Below, in pieces: positions 1 to 11,538 of a stretch of 64,000 nt of DNA (the stretch's first letter is position 1; each line of letters starts with the position of its first letter). The notes under the pieces were generated by a model. That model worked only from the letters and a program-made list of their open reading frames with translations, was not told the DNA's origin and made no database searches. The stretch spans positions 1,426,001-1,490,000 of the forward strand of contig CM065884.1 of assembly GCA_033439255.1 (NCBI GenBank). Direction: 5' to 3'. The position numbers and the translations under genes were made by a program. The DNA comes from Hericium rajendrae (taxonomy: Eukaryota > Basidiomycota > Agaricomycetes > Russulales > Hericiaceae).

Positions 1-1018
1 TCACTGACGCTTCGCTGTTCCTAACGAGATCCCACGGCTTTTCAGAGCACTCAGCAAATGGTGGGATCGTGGAATGGAAGTAGACATACACAAGCCAGAG
101 CGCAACCGGTGATTAAACGGCTCTCTTTGCCTTCTTGGGCGAGGTATCTTGTCAGAACGTTGGCACCGAGCGAGAACCCAACCCCGAGCATAGGCGCTTT
201 CGGGTACAAGTCAGCAAGATACGTTAAAGCAGATCGAATGTCATCGGTGTGGCCCGCAGAGTACAGCTGCGGACTTGTCAATGGGACGCCAGCACCTGTA
301 TGAATGTTGAGCATCGTGTGGCTAAACAGGCAGTGTATTCTTACAGCCTCGGAAGTTGACTACGACGGCTCGATAGCCTAGCCCGCCCTCTTCCGGAGGA
401 GTGACTGCGGGATTTAAGACGGCTCGAACGTACGACTCGTGAGAACCTGCGAGTCGTCAGTCAAAGCCTCACAGTCCGAAGATAGCCATACCTCCGGTCA
501 AGCCATGTAGGACAACAACAATTGGTGTTTCGTCAGGGATTACTCTCCCATTCGCGGGAGGAGTGAAATCCAGTCCTCTGCAAGCATTGAATCTCAAACT
601 TGATAACAGCAGAAAATTCGCTCGGATACCCACAATGTACCCCCGTCTCTCAAACGAATCAGTTTCCTGTCGGATTGATGAGCAAGTTGAAGCGCGCACG
701 GCAATTCGCGGCACAGACCTGTCGTACACAACTTTGTCCACTTTGCTGAAATCGCCAACAGCAGCGTATAACGTCTGCAAGTGGCCGCTTTGTCATTCAT
801 GAGCAAACATTATGTTTCTCATATGAACGCAGTACTCACCCTGACAACCACCATGCAGGCCGAAACGGCTGGAACAGACTCGGGCATTTGGTGTATATGA
901 ACTCGCGAAGAGACGTCAGATCTTCTTTCCCGTTCAGCTTAAAGGTAGCGGTCTTCTCTGCATAATAGATCTTTGGGACACTATTGGTGAGAGAACGTGT
1001 ACTCAAGGCCGATCCCAT
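1..1018 (-). CDS. ABHD1/3 (YheT/EMB8-like) alpha/beta hydrolase, 3' end off the window
   Basis: The product is an alpha/beta-hydrolase of the ABHD1/ABHD3/YheT group, which in yeast includes the Eht1/Eeb1 medium-chain acyl ester synthases/esterases. The start MGSALSTRS is followed by the family hallmark PAWWLSGGHLQTLY, rebuilt across an intron (donor at 834-839, exon 2 from 787). Next come the strand DGGTLGLDFTPP (across an intron whose acceptor lies near 575), the oxyanion segment VVVLHGLTGG, and the nucleophile elbow GVGFSLGANVL with GxSxG. The Asp and His of the triad lie beyond position 1, so the gene is truncated by the window edge, not broken. Seen: motifs and splice sites. Inferred: acyl-ester hydrolase or acyltransferase activity on lipids; the substrate is unknown. 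Confidence 0.85.
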
Positions 1019-1829
1019 GTTGAAACTTGACCGGTGCTTCGTTGTTCCACCCAGGGAAACAGTGCAGAGAGGACGTTCAGGAAGAAGATTGGTCTGATGC
1101 TATGCCGTGCTGGGACACATGTCTCCCTTGGTTGAACGTCGTTGAAGAAGAGTGCAAAGACAGGTATTTAATCGTCGCGCCATATGGCAGGGGAAGCAGC
1201 AGCATGCATCGTGCACGATGTCATGCAGCTCATGAGAGCCGGTCTGCGGCTGCGCCGGGGTCGCCGGTCGACCGGTCGAGAAGGATCTCGGATTTCCGGG
1301 GCTCCCAGGGTTTGGCGCACCGCTTTGCAACTCCCTCAGACGAGTGCCGGCGGCAAGTCCTTGTTCTGACTGCGACCACCATCCCCATTTACTATCTCTA
1401 AACGGCCCGAACATGTAGCTGATAAAACAAGATCTCCAGTCACTGACACAGTCTCAGTATCGGGATACCATCAGATTTTCCGCGACGTGTGCAGGTTGCA
1501 CATTGTCGACATCGCAGCCCGCCCGCTGTCGCTGGACGAGCTTTGCTTAACTAGTGTCGAGGATTTGGGTCCGATCGCCATTCAATCAAGCCTGAACGTA
1601 CAGCTCAACACAGACATTGCCTTGAACATCAGCGACTTCGGTCGCTCTCATCATCCGTACTATGTGCAAATCTGGTAAGAGCACTTCTACATCCGTCAGA
1701 TTTCGTGCTTCTGTTTCAAAGAAGGGTGGATGGTGGTGTCGAGTTGTGTGGACGTCAGAATATATGTATATAAAGTGCGAGCGACGGAAAATCGTCTCTT
1801 TCCCTTTGCATTCAACCTCTATCCCGGCC
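1019..1829. other. Intergenic region between divergent genes
   Basis: About 810 bases separate the hydrolase start (-) from the CCCH gene start (+). Short open frames occur on both strands around 1027-1414 and 1487-1678. None has a recognisable domain or convincing splice extension. The right part carries a TATA box close to the CCCH start. It probably holds the two divergent promoters. Confidence 0.5.
1767..1775 (+). promoter_or_regulatory. TATA box of the CCCH gene
   Basis: TATATAAAG lies about 55 bases upstream of the ATG at 1830, inside a short AT-rich run. The position fits a TATA element with a short 5' UTR. Confidence 0.55.
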
Positions 1830-3510
1830 ATGTCGCGTTACAAAAGCGTACGATGCAGAGTGAGTCTGTCGTGTCATACGCATATCCGTCACCCTGACGA
1901 TTGGTCTTGTTGCGCAGTACTTTGACGACCGAGGAAAGCCTGTCCGACCATACTGCGAACAGGGCGATCACTGCAAGTACGTAGCCTATATGCATGTCGC
2001 GACACCCTCTGAAGCCTGAAGGACATAGCTTCATTCACCCCAATGATCGTCAATGGCAGCAGGCGGCTTCTCCGCATCTTCGGAAGCCATGGGTGGACAG
2101 AGATGGGCGACGAGACAGCATCGGCGCCAGCTCTGCCTCTGATCGACGCGATCTTCCTCGCCGTCCCTCCGTCCTGGCTCCTCAAACCGAGGCATTTCGC
2201 CGTAGCTCTGGGGATGATAACGACCATCATCGGTCCGCTTCTGGCCCAGGCGAATATCGTGCGCAGACACCTCGAGTGGCCGCATACAGCCAAGATCCTC
2301 GATCTCATCGGGAAGATCGCTACTCCCATCCACCGAGGGCAGCGGAGAGCAGGGTACCATCGTATTCGCGTGCGAGCCCTCCAAAGTTACTTCATGTAAT
2401 TATCAACCGCTTGTGGATTATATGACCAGCTAAATGCGCATATTATCAGGATGAACATACTCGTGGCAGGCACAGGGACCATTTTAATGCCAGTCGTTCC
2501 TCATTGCCCGTTAAGCGCTTCGGGAGTTGCCCGCTAGATTGTCACACCACCGTGCCCCAATAGCTGAAGACAAGCCGTCTAGTGATAGTAAGTTTGCGGA
2601 AAGTATCACTGAAATGTTTCGAACCATAGCGAAGTCAGTCTTAGCCTTCTCTGGATCCGTCGCAGTTTCTGAAATGCCTTATTGTAGGATGCTCAACCGA
2701 GCCGTGCAGGATACGGCAGCCAGCGATGCGCACGAAGAGAAACTCCGGACGTACAATGAACTGTCTAGTACTTTGTCTCAAGTCTCCCCGTCCGCTGCAG
2801 CCGCAGTGAACCCCACCCTCGCGGATATTATCCTCAACCATGCCAAGTATCGCGAACGAGTCCAAACCGACTTCAAGAGACTCGGGCATATCTGGGAGGA
2901 TGTTCTCGAAATCTTTGTGAAGGCGGCGGTTCGCGCCATCGACGCAGAGCTCGAGGCAGCACTATCGCGATTAAGAAGGGACATCGAGGTTCAAGTAACG
3001 GCAGCTCTTGACAAGATACCGCCCATCGAAGTCGCGCGTGCAGGTCCTTCTAAACGCAAGCTCGATTTGGACAGAGTGCAAGACGATAGAGACGACCATG
3101 GTGCCAGATATATGACTGGACATCGCGGCTCTGATGACGGCTCCATGCACAAACGCCCTCGCCTCCAGAATCTGCGCCACGACAGTATGCTGAGCGAGAC
3201 GGATGCCGTGAGGTCTCGGATTTATTCCAGTCCCACCAGCGTCGGCCAAAATGCGGGTAGGGCAGAGCCCAGATCTAGGTCAATTGTGGACGCGACGGAG
3301 ACGGAGGCGTTTCGTCGGTTGATGGACGATGGTGCCAACGAGGCATGACATATCCATTCTTCTGACAATGATTTGTGTTGCTGATAACTTTATTCGATTC
3401 AGCTCAAGCCTGTCGTCAAGGAGCAATCTGGGACACTGCACTCCGAATCTGCTGCCTCTTATTCGTCCGATGCGGAATATGTCTCTGCTGGTTCTGGTCT
3501 TCGCTACTAG
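1830..3510 (+). CDS. CCCH-type zinc-finger protein
   Basis: The N-terminus MSRYKSVRCR is cut by an intron and continues as YFDDRGKPVRPYC, then EQGDHCN, then a second intron (GTACGT...CATAG) and FIHPNDRQWQ. Joined, this is one C-x5-C-x3-H zinc finger at residues 9-35, typical of RNA-binding CCCH proteins. An Arg/Ser-rich linker follows, then a helical region at about 2640-3050 (LRTYNELSSTLSQV, LRRDIEVQVTAALD) and a basic tail. Exon joins between about 2390 and 2640 are uncertain; a likely 51-nt intron with GTAAGT runs about 2589-2639. The last exon is probably 3403-3510, joined through a GC-AG intron at 3343-3402; otherwise the frame ends at 3348. Role: probable nuclear or cytoplasmic RNA binding. 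The target is unknown. Confidence 0.75.
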
Positions 3511-3946
3511 CATGTCGTCACCGGAGGCTCCTTATCCTCTATGGGCCTTCTAATAAAGGCGCGTTGCTTTCAATTCCTGTTTTCTGAGCAGAACGATTTC
3601 GTGCCGAAAATGTAGAATGGCTTCATGAGGGCCAGAGGCAACTTATGATTGCTAGTTCCCCGTCGGCTACTATTGTACTTGTCCCTGTAAATTCGATGAA
3701 AGTTTCATTTTATTTCTACACCCAGACTGCAACGTGTCAATCCCTTCTTTGGGTGAGCTAACTCACGACTGAAGCTGCTCGTCGCGTCAGATGAACGAGC
3801 ATGCTCGCTTCCTAGACCCAGTTTGTGCCGGACGCGGCCCGACGGGCGCTTAGCACTCCCCGCAACCACGTGATGCGACGCGTTGAACAAGCCACCGACC
3901 TCGCCGTTGCATGCAGCAACGTGCAATCAGTAGCTTTCCTTTCCCT
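3511..3946. other. Intergenic region with poly(A) signal
   Basis: About 435 bases between two + strand genes. It holds the AATAAA described separately and an AT-rich stretch near 3680-3720, then GC-rich sequence before the next ATG. I see no gene in it. Confidence 0.5.
3552..3557 (+). terminator. Polyadenylation signal AATAAA
   Basis: A canonical AATAAA about 40 bases after the inferred CCCH stop at 3510. Its position supports the longer gene model that ends at 3510. Confidence 0.45.
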
Positions 3947-6900
3947 ATGCTCCCCGACACAGCCGAGGACGTCTTCTTAGACGAGGGAAGTACTGTCGCC
4001 ATCGAAGACGACGTCAGCTCCGAAGACGAGGTCAACAATCCCGCTGCACGAGTCTATTTTGGCCCGCTTCAGTCCCCCGAGAAGAAATTCGCATCACAGG
4101 CTACCCGTCGCCGATCTAGTCGTCTGTCTACCACTGTTCCCTCGAAGCAGAACCCGTTTCTGGTGCCGCCGCCTGAGAAAAGCGTATCGTCGGAGAACGA
4201 TGAGGAGCTCGAGGATGTAGAGCTGATTGTGGACGGAGGGAACCCGGATGTGTCTGAGGAGGTCACTCCGGAAACCGAGATCTCATTGGAGGATGGTGAG
4301 TGCCTCGTGCACATCATGAGCCCCTGTGCTGTCTGATATCTGATCGTGGATGGTTTACAGCCGAGCCGTCTTCTGCTCTTGCGAATAGGATCTCATGCGC
4401 GCACGACAACCCATCTCCTCCACCTCTCATGGAACACCTCAGTACCTCATCCAGAAGCCCTGATACAGGACGTCTGATAGACATATCTTTCCCAACCGAC
4501 TCCGAAACTCAAGATCCAGGAGCTAGCACTCTATTGCCGATCTTCGCGTCGAAAGAGCCGACCTCTCCGTTTTTCCCTGTTAACGATAGATCTCAGCCAA
4601 CACCTTTAGGAGATTCGCCGTCGAATCCTCAAGACCTGATATCTTTCGACTCTATTCCTACGGCCCTCACGTCAAATGGGGCCGCCGGTCGCCACAGCTC
4701 TCCTATTGGCGATTTGCAGACGAACGCTGGCCCATCATCTCCTGGTGCATATCATCATGTCAACCTTCTGTCTCCTTCTCCGGTTAGAGCCAGCAAGAGG
4801 GCAAGCGGAGCACACATTCTCAGCATAGGTCTGGCAGAGGAGGATTCGCTGAATCCATTTGCTAGCAACTCAGCCTCAAAGAACGGTAATGCAGGCGACC
4901 CTGAGGCCTCCATTCCCTCTGCGACGTGTCCTTCGTTGCCTGATAATTCAGGCCTCACCGTTGCTGCAACCCCGTCTCGCGTCTTACGACGATCTCCGCG
5001 TTTATCCTCGCCGAGCCGGCGAAGCAAATCTCCACTAGCCCCACCAGCCCACAAACGTCCTTCCCCGAGCCCCGCACGAAATCAGAATCCTCAGGACCAG
5101 GAAATGTCCGCTAGTCCGACGCGCAAATCACGAAGGAAGAGCAGCATCAATGCAGTCAGAGAGCTGGGCTCTCTGTCACCAACGTCTACCGGTGTTCTGT
5201 CGAATCTTTTATCACTGGCGTCGGATCCTTCACTTCCAGCAGGCGAGACGCCTGTTCCAGGTCCATCAAACATTCTGCAATTTCTGGGAGTAGAAATTCC
5301 CTCCACTCCTCCACGCCAGCCTACTCCGCCATCGCCGTCGCCATCGCCCAAGCGAAGGATCCAGAACGTACAGCGGCCGCCCCTTTCTCAAAGTCCCGTA
5401 CGCTCTCAACTGACCAACGGCACTTCGTCTCCTGCCAAATTCCTCAACACTATCCATGACCCATCGCGCACACCTGCTCGACGCGTGCCCGTGCCACAGG
5501 CTTCCGCTCACAAACCGACATCACCACTGAAAGCCCCTCAACTTGCCAGTGCCTCCAGGCCAGGCAGCTCGTCACAGACTCTGGGCTCCGGAATATTTTC
5601 CCGACCCGTCTTTTCGCGTCCACCACCAAATGATGCCAACCGTAGTCCCGCAAAACGAATACCCGTCTTAGCTCCCTCGCCGTCAATGAAGGTTTCCCAG
5701 TTAGGTTCGCCTATGAGACCGACGATGCGCACCGGCTCTGTGGAGCCTCCGTCTATCCGGAAGCTTGCCTTCGCAAAGCCACCTTCAAAGGCAATGTCTG
5801 ATTCTGAGCTGACCGGGCCTGTCTCTACGCGACCCAAAACTGTCCTGCCGTTTCCCATCCGCACAGATCAGTTTCCCGAAGCCATTCCGGAGGAAGACGA
5901 GCCTCCATCGACTGCTGCATTCGAGGCCTCTGCAGCCGCACCCTCGACAACTCCTTCGAAAGTAACGCTACGCCAGCCTTCGTCCGCCGCAGGCAGTAGG
6001 ATCCCCCGTATCGGCGCCAAGCCGTATGCGCGGCCTGTACCCAAAGGCAAGGAACTGCAACATAAGCTGGTAGAGCTCTCACTCTCCCAGCGAAGACCAG
6101 TCAACAACGTCGCCGTGAGTGTACCGCTGTCCGTCAGTTTGTATTCTGGTCTTATGATATTATTTTGCAAGGTCAAACCTGGACGCCTGGTCAAGGCGGG
6201 AAGCGGCAGCAGTATGTCAGATGATAGCAGCAACCTACAAGTGCCTGGCCTCTCCCGAGCTGGGAGCTCGAGCGACAGAGGTGCAACATCCTCGCCACTC
6301 AAGAGGAAACGGGCTGCAGAGATTCCCGTATCTTCCTCGCCAGCTCAGCCACAGATTGTTGTCATGCGTCAAGCTGTAGGCATGCTTGGGTCTTCGACCC
6401 GGCAACGGGTACCTGCATCCGCACCTGCATCACCCCCATCAGTGACGAGTCCCGTAAAGAAGCGGCAGGCAGTCGTGCAGATGAGAAAAGTCACGGATGA
6501 TGCCTTCAAACGTCGAAATCCTCCTGCGACATCCTCAAAGGAACTTGAGGTTCCCCAAGCTGGACCGTCTACATCTACCCGAGAATCTAACAACTCACGT
6601 CCTTTAAGGGACGCAAAGAACTCACCCCGGTCTTCGCCACCCTTGGGCTCTTCCCCAGAGCCCCCGCCAATCGTCATCGACGAGGCTTCTCCTGTATCAT
6701 CCCCCACGCCCAGATCCCTCTTCCAGTTCTCATCGCCAGATGTCATACGTCCTTCCCCAGATCCCATCTCCCTCCCACCGCCACCCCAAAGTCCCCTCAT
6801 CGACGAAGTTCTCACCGGCAAGCGACGCACCACGCGCTTGCGGAAATCGCCCCGGCCCGAACAACCTCTCCCCGAGCTGAAGCTCGGAGGGTCTCGTCGG

Positions 6901-7705
6901 CGCCCGACCAAGCCCGACGCGGGGACCTTCCCCGCCATGAGCGCGGTCGCGCTGAAGGCCATCACGTGCGCGAACACGAAGAAGAACCAGGAGTACTTCG
7001 CGACGCTGGAGACGGAGGTCGTGCGCAAGGAGGGTAACCGCCCGGAGAGCCCGACGACGAAGGTGAAGACGGTGCAGGAGCGGCAGCGGGAAGAGAAGGA
7101 GCGCGGGCGGCGCGAGCGCGCGGAGCGGCGGGCCAGGCGGAGTGGGGAGGGAATGAGCGATGGGATGGGTGATGAGACGGAGGATGGGTGGGTGAGACGA
7201 GGACGAGGACGATGTTGCGCTGGGGCCTGATGGGCGGCCGCTGAGGCATCGGCGGGGGGCGGGAGATGACGAAGACTATGTGACGCCTGAGAGGCCCCAC
7301 CGGCCGGAGAAGAGGGCACGACGCGAGGATTCAGGCGAGGACGGGGAGAAGAAGAGGGTCAAGTGGGATCGGGGACTGTTTGATACTATCAATTTGGAGG
7401 ACGTGAAGCCGATGTCTCGTGGCCGTCCTAACCCCACGACAGTGCAGAGGGGCGCGCTTTCCAATATGGCCAAGGTAGGCCCATTTAAAAAATAAAAAAT
7501 AAACAGAACATGACACTCAGACTGCTGATATTCGCAGACAACTCGGCTAGACAACCTCGGGAACCTTCTCAACGTCGACTTACCTTTGAAGGGCCTCGTG
7601 CAGGAGAGCATCGTCGTAAAGAAGTTTGTCTATGACAACGATGAGGAAGCGCAGGTGGCGTCGCCCAAGCCCAGTAGTAAAGGCAAGGGGAAGAAAGCAA
7701 AGTAG
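3947..7705 (+). CDS. Large Ser/Pro-rich basic protein of unknown function
   Basis: I do not recognise the family. The start MLPDTAEDVFLDEG opens an acidic exon, joined by a 65-nt intron (4296-4360) to a very long exon rich in Ser, Pro and S/T-P pairs (about 4361-6700), typical of phosphorylated disordered nuclear proteins. A 57-nt intron at 6115-6171 contains no stop. The C-terminal third is better ordered: AMSAVALKAITCANTKKNQE, LETEVVRKEG, then a charged coil ERQREEKERGRRERAERR. After a one-base frame change near 7196 it continues as DEDDVALGPDGRPLR, and after an intron (donor after ALSNMAK, acceptor about 7537) as TTRLDNLGNLLNVDLPLKG and a Lys-rich end at 7705. Nuclear location is inferred from composition only. 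In-frame ATG 3911 is an alternative start. Confidence 0.7.
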
Positions 7706-7817
7706 ATATCGTTCCCTGTGAAGTGTCAATCCTGCACCCGTATACCCATCCATTCAACTCTTATGATATTGGAGAAGATCTAGTGATACAATGCTTTTAT
7801 CGTTTGTACACCATTCT

Positions 7818-8963
7818 TTAATTTCCCCTGTATGCCAGCGTAGCACTGGCCTGGTTGACTGGCAGCACGAACACTTCAGCGATGTTGACGTGCGGTGGAC
7901 GCGACGCAGCCCAGACGATCTCCTCAGCAATGTCCTCAGCGACCACTGCGCCCAATGTCAGCGGAGGACAGCTATTAACGCATGAAGTGGACATACATGG
8001 TTGAATCCCTTCGTACACCTTGTTTGCAGCGCTCTTGTCCCCACGGAAACGAACGACAGAAAACTCGGTCTCCACCATGCCTACAACGAGGTATAAACTC
8101 GCAGTGGCAGACAAGTTAAACGCCCGGACTCACCTGGCTGGATCTCGGTGACGCGGATCTTTGTCTCTACCAGTTCCTTCCTCAGCGCTTCCGTGAATGC
8201 GCGAACAGCGTGCTTCGTCGCACAGTAAATGCTGCCTGCGGGGTAGGCCTCACGACCAGCTACAGAGCCGAGGTTAATGACGTGACCAGCACCTCGCGCC
8301 TTGAATTCTGACGACGAGCGCATCAGCACAACCCATACATAGTTGCAACGATGACCGAGACTGACCTCTGACGAACAGCTGGGTAACTGAGATGAGGCCT
8401 AGGACGTTGGTCGCGAACATCGCGTCGATGTCCGCATCCGCGATGCTGCCGACTTTGTCTACGCCGTGCACGAATCCCGCATTGTTGACTAGTGACATCA
8501 ATCAATACCCAATATTCGCGTGACAGGTATTGGCACGGAAGAGACTGTACCGAGCACATCGACGTTGCGCAGATCCTGGGGGATCTTATCCAGCAACGAC
8601 GCGACCTGAGCCTTGTCAGCGACGTCGAGCTGGATCGTCGCAATCTTCCCGCCCTGGGTGAGTCCAGATGCCTTGAAGGCCGCCTCTGCCTCCTCTGCTA
8701 CTATCTTCAGAGGGTGGATACGGCGCGCCACCAAGATGAGGTTCGATCCTCCCTGCACTGAAATCAGGAAGCCTGACGCGTGGAAGATGTACGTGGGCGA
8801 CGCACCTTCGCGAATAACACGGCGGTAGCCTGTGGATGGGACGGTCAGCATCGTCAGTCGAAGCAAGGCAAGTCTATGACATCCTCACAGCGCCGATCCC
8901 AGCACTAGCGCCGGTGATAAGCACGGTCTTGCCGACGAGTCGGGACGCGTTGAATACGGACAT
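7818..8963 (-). CDS. NADP-dependent short-chain dehydrogenase (Ymr226c/YdfG-like)
   Basis: A classical SDR, closest in pattern to yeast Ymr226c and bacterial YdfG, which oxidise serine and related 3-hydroxy acids with NADP. Visible in order: the cofactor loop TGASAGIGA near residue 18 (then an intron with donor GTGAGG), [24 protein letters not shown], the catalytic Ser region [10 protein letters not shown], the Tyr/Lys motif [24 protein letters not shown], and the diagnostic tail [13 protein letters not shown]. These exons sit at 8961 down to 7818 with short introns between. The start [18 protein letters not shown] at 8963 gives the normal family length. Probably cytosolic. Its 3' end converges on the gene ending at 7705, leaving 112 bases. 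Confidence 0.9.
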
Positions 8964-9420
8964 GCTGCGGGAGGGTTGATACGAGGGGGGGACGCGTGCG
9001 GTGGGGAAGCTGGATACACGAGGCCTGAGCGGGGAATATAAGCTTGAGGTTGCGGTTCGAAGGGCAGGGAATGGCGAATGGCTTTTATCTGATCTACAGT
9101 CCTTGGTACTCGTGCCTAGAGAGCGGCGGGGGCCGGCTGCCGTTCAAATTTCTCCCTCACCACCGTGACGGCCAGACATCGGCCAGCGTCTGTTGCCCGT
9201 CTGCGCACGCAATAGTGTCGCGCGAGCATTGCAGTGATACCAGCGCAACAACTTAGCAGCGATGGTGGGGGTATCGGAGGGGTATCGGCCCACGGTGTGT
9301 ACGGTGGTCCTATAGGGTCCTATCGGCCGGATACAATTTCTCACCCTGTAGGCGACGCCTATCAGCAGGTGAACCCGACGAAGGCACATCGTCCAGCAAG
9401 TCGCATCGGCAGATTGGATC
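8964..9420. other. Intergenic region between divergent genes
   Basis: About 455 bases between the SDR start (-) and the SET gene start (+), probably a shared promoter region. It contains AATATAAG near 9035. No gene or recognisable tRNA box pair was seen. Confidence 0.45.
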
Positions 9421-11132
9421 ATGTCATCATCTGTTCAGCGTTGGGAAACGCTTTTGAATTGGCTAAAAGACTATGGCATGGACGTCGAGGCTGGGCATCT
9501 GCTAGTCGAACCGAGACGCAGGCGTGGTTGGGTGCTGTCTACTCATTATCCATCTTCACATGGCTAAGCAATGCGTTAAGGTGCGGGAAATGCTCTCTTC
9601 TTGACAAAAGATGCCCCAGTACGTCGGATTATTCTAATGATAACTTCGCAATAAGCTCAGATATTGACATGTACTGATATCTGCAGGCCTCTACTCCCTT
9701 GTTCACCCTGCCGGCAAAGGCAAAAATAAACATCAAAACCCTGTCCTCCATATATCCTTCGGACTCGGGGAAGCAAGCTCTTACCCTCTCAGCGACGCAG
9801 CTTATCTCCCTTCACCTGTTCCTCAACCGACCCTTCGGCGAGAAGCCCTCGCCTGATCCACTTTTTGGCCCATACATCTCAGTTCTCCCTCGAGACTTTG
9901 ACAGCCATCCTCTCACCTGGTTCGTCAGGCAAGAGCTGACTCTAGGCACCCTCGTGGAGCACAATTTGTTGCGTTCCATGCCCCATTCTGTTCATTCTGC
10001 CTTGTCGCGAATTGCGACTCGATTCCATGAAGATTGGCGGACGGTACGCAAATATATGGTACGCACACCTTTACTTCAGCGGATCACTGCCTTTCGACCA
10101 AAGCCTATCTACTCGCAGGATCGCGTGAGGCATCCATCATGGCAAGAGAAACTGCACGATCTCATGAGCCCCCACGCAACGTTAGATTTCCTCTGGGCGT
10201 GGCTCAACGGTTCTCCCCTTTCACCCTCTCCCATTACGGCGTGATCTTGACGATATGCGGCTGATACGCAGTAAACACCCGCTGTCTCTACGACGACCTT
10301 GGAAGAAGCAAAGGCGACAACCTCAGCCTGTGCCCCGTTTTCGATTTCGCGAATCATGCGTGGAGGGCACCGAATATGGATCCCATTAATCGGGCGTCCG
10401 AGGGCGGTCGCTGGAGAGATCCGCGGGGCCCCCGAGGCGATCTGGTTTGCGTCTCCATGATGGAAGGAGCGAGGGACGAGGAGCTGTTTATCACCTATGG
10501 CGCTCATGCGAATCGGACGCTGTTCGTTGAGTACGGGTTCATCAATGATGTGCCCGAGGATGAATTCTCGTCGGGCGTGTATCCTGGTGAAGTGGACGTC
10601 CAAGACGTCATGGAAGAGCTCATCGAGTCGTGCGCGTTGGCCTCGTGGATAAAGTCTACTCTGGAAGACGAAGGGTACTGGGGGTGCGATAATCCACTTC
10701 GTTATGTGATCCTTCTAGAGGCTCATCGCATCTGACAGTGACTGGACGCTGCATGCGTCCCCCGCACCTGCATATCCTTCGTACCGTCTCATTACTGCCC
10801 TGAGGCTCTTTTGTCTTTGTTCAGTCTCTTCTGAAGCTCCTGCACCACCGCAGGACTCCGTACTCCAACTTTGGCGCGATACATTCCTCGGGCTGAGAGA
10901 CGAAATTACGGAAGAAAATGAAGTCACATGGAGGGAAACATTGCTAGAGATCTGCAACAAGATAGAGCGCAGAGCAGACGAGCACCTGATGGGGATGGAA
11001 GTGCCGACGGAGGGTGTGCAGGGTCCGAGTTGGCTAGCCTGGGCGGCAGACAACATCCGGTCGTTATGGATCGAGGAAAAGCTTGTGGCGAAAGCGGTCG
11101 CTCACAGCATTCGGGAGGGCGAGCAGTTCTAA
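9421..11132 (+). CDS. SET-domain lysine methyltransferase (RKM/SETD3-like)
   Basis: A SET-domain protein with a Rubisco-LSMT-type C-terminal substrate-binding domain, the class that includes yeast ribosomal methyltransferases Rkm1-4 and human SETD3/SETD6. The start MSSSVQRWETLLNWLKDYG is followed by a join of uncertain structure (9530-9690), then LFTLPAKAKINIKTLS. The SET core shows the Asn-His motif in FDFANHAWRAPN and the C-terminal motif ELFITYGAHANRTLF...EYGFI. A 58-nt intron (donor GTGCGA near 10683, acceptor 10738) restores GYWG-DWTLHASPAPAYPSYR, beginning the substrate-binding domain, which runs to EGEQF and the stop at 11132. Likely role: lysine methylation of a ribosomal or other cytosolic protein. 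The substrate cannot be deduced. Confidence 0.85.
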
Positions 11133-11538
11133 ACGGTAAATTGGAAGGAAATTACTTTGTGTGTCCAGCTGTTCAGCACAAGTGCGGCGTCAATGTAAGA
11201 AAAGTGGACTGCTATGATGCGAGCTTGTTATACTATCCGGACCTTACCTTGCATCATGCAGACTCAACGCTCATACTGTACCTGAAGCAGATCACATATT
11301 CCCGCTATCCCTGGGTAGTGGATTTTAGATATTGAACTTGTCCATGCGAGTGTTTTAATGTACTTACACGCAGTTATACTTCGTAGGGGAAATGATCCCT
11401 GACTATGCGACTCGCAACATGACCGCAAGCTACAGCTGATATTGACGTCCTATCAACCACCGTGATGTGATCTCCTGGGGTTCTGTTGAAAGCCCACACT
11501 ATGATACAGATACAAGTATACAAATGCTCAGTGTGCTA
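11133..11538. other. Convergent 3' intergenic region
   Basis: About 405 bases between the stop of the SET gene (+) and the stop of the methyltransferase (-). The sequence is AT-richer than the flanking exons and has no convincing coding exon. It probably holds both 3' UTRs. Confidence 0.45.

Noticed and set aside
1027-1414. Overlapping frames on both strands upstream of the hydrolase
   Set aside because: Neither translation resembles a family, and the hydrolase start at 1018 already has the expected N-terminus.
6369-7319. 316-codon open frame on the - strand
   Set aside because: It is antisense to the Ser/Pro-rich gene. The low-complexity Ser/Arg translation mirrors the proline and serine codons of the sense strand.
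9045-9060. Possible tRNA B box (GGTTCGA)
   Set aside because: The following bases do not complete GGTTCGANNCC. No A box or acceptor stem could be paired upstream.
10676-10738. Apparent frame break in the SET gene
   Set aside because: A 58-nt GTGCGA...CAG intron joins GYWG to DWTLHASP in phase, so the early stop near 10733 is intronic.
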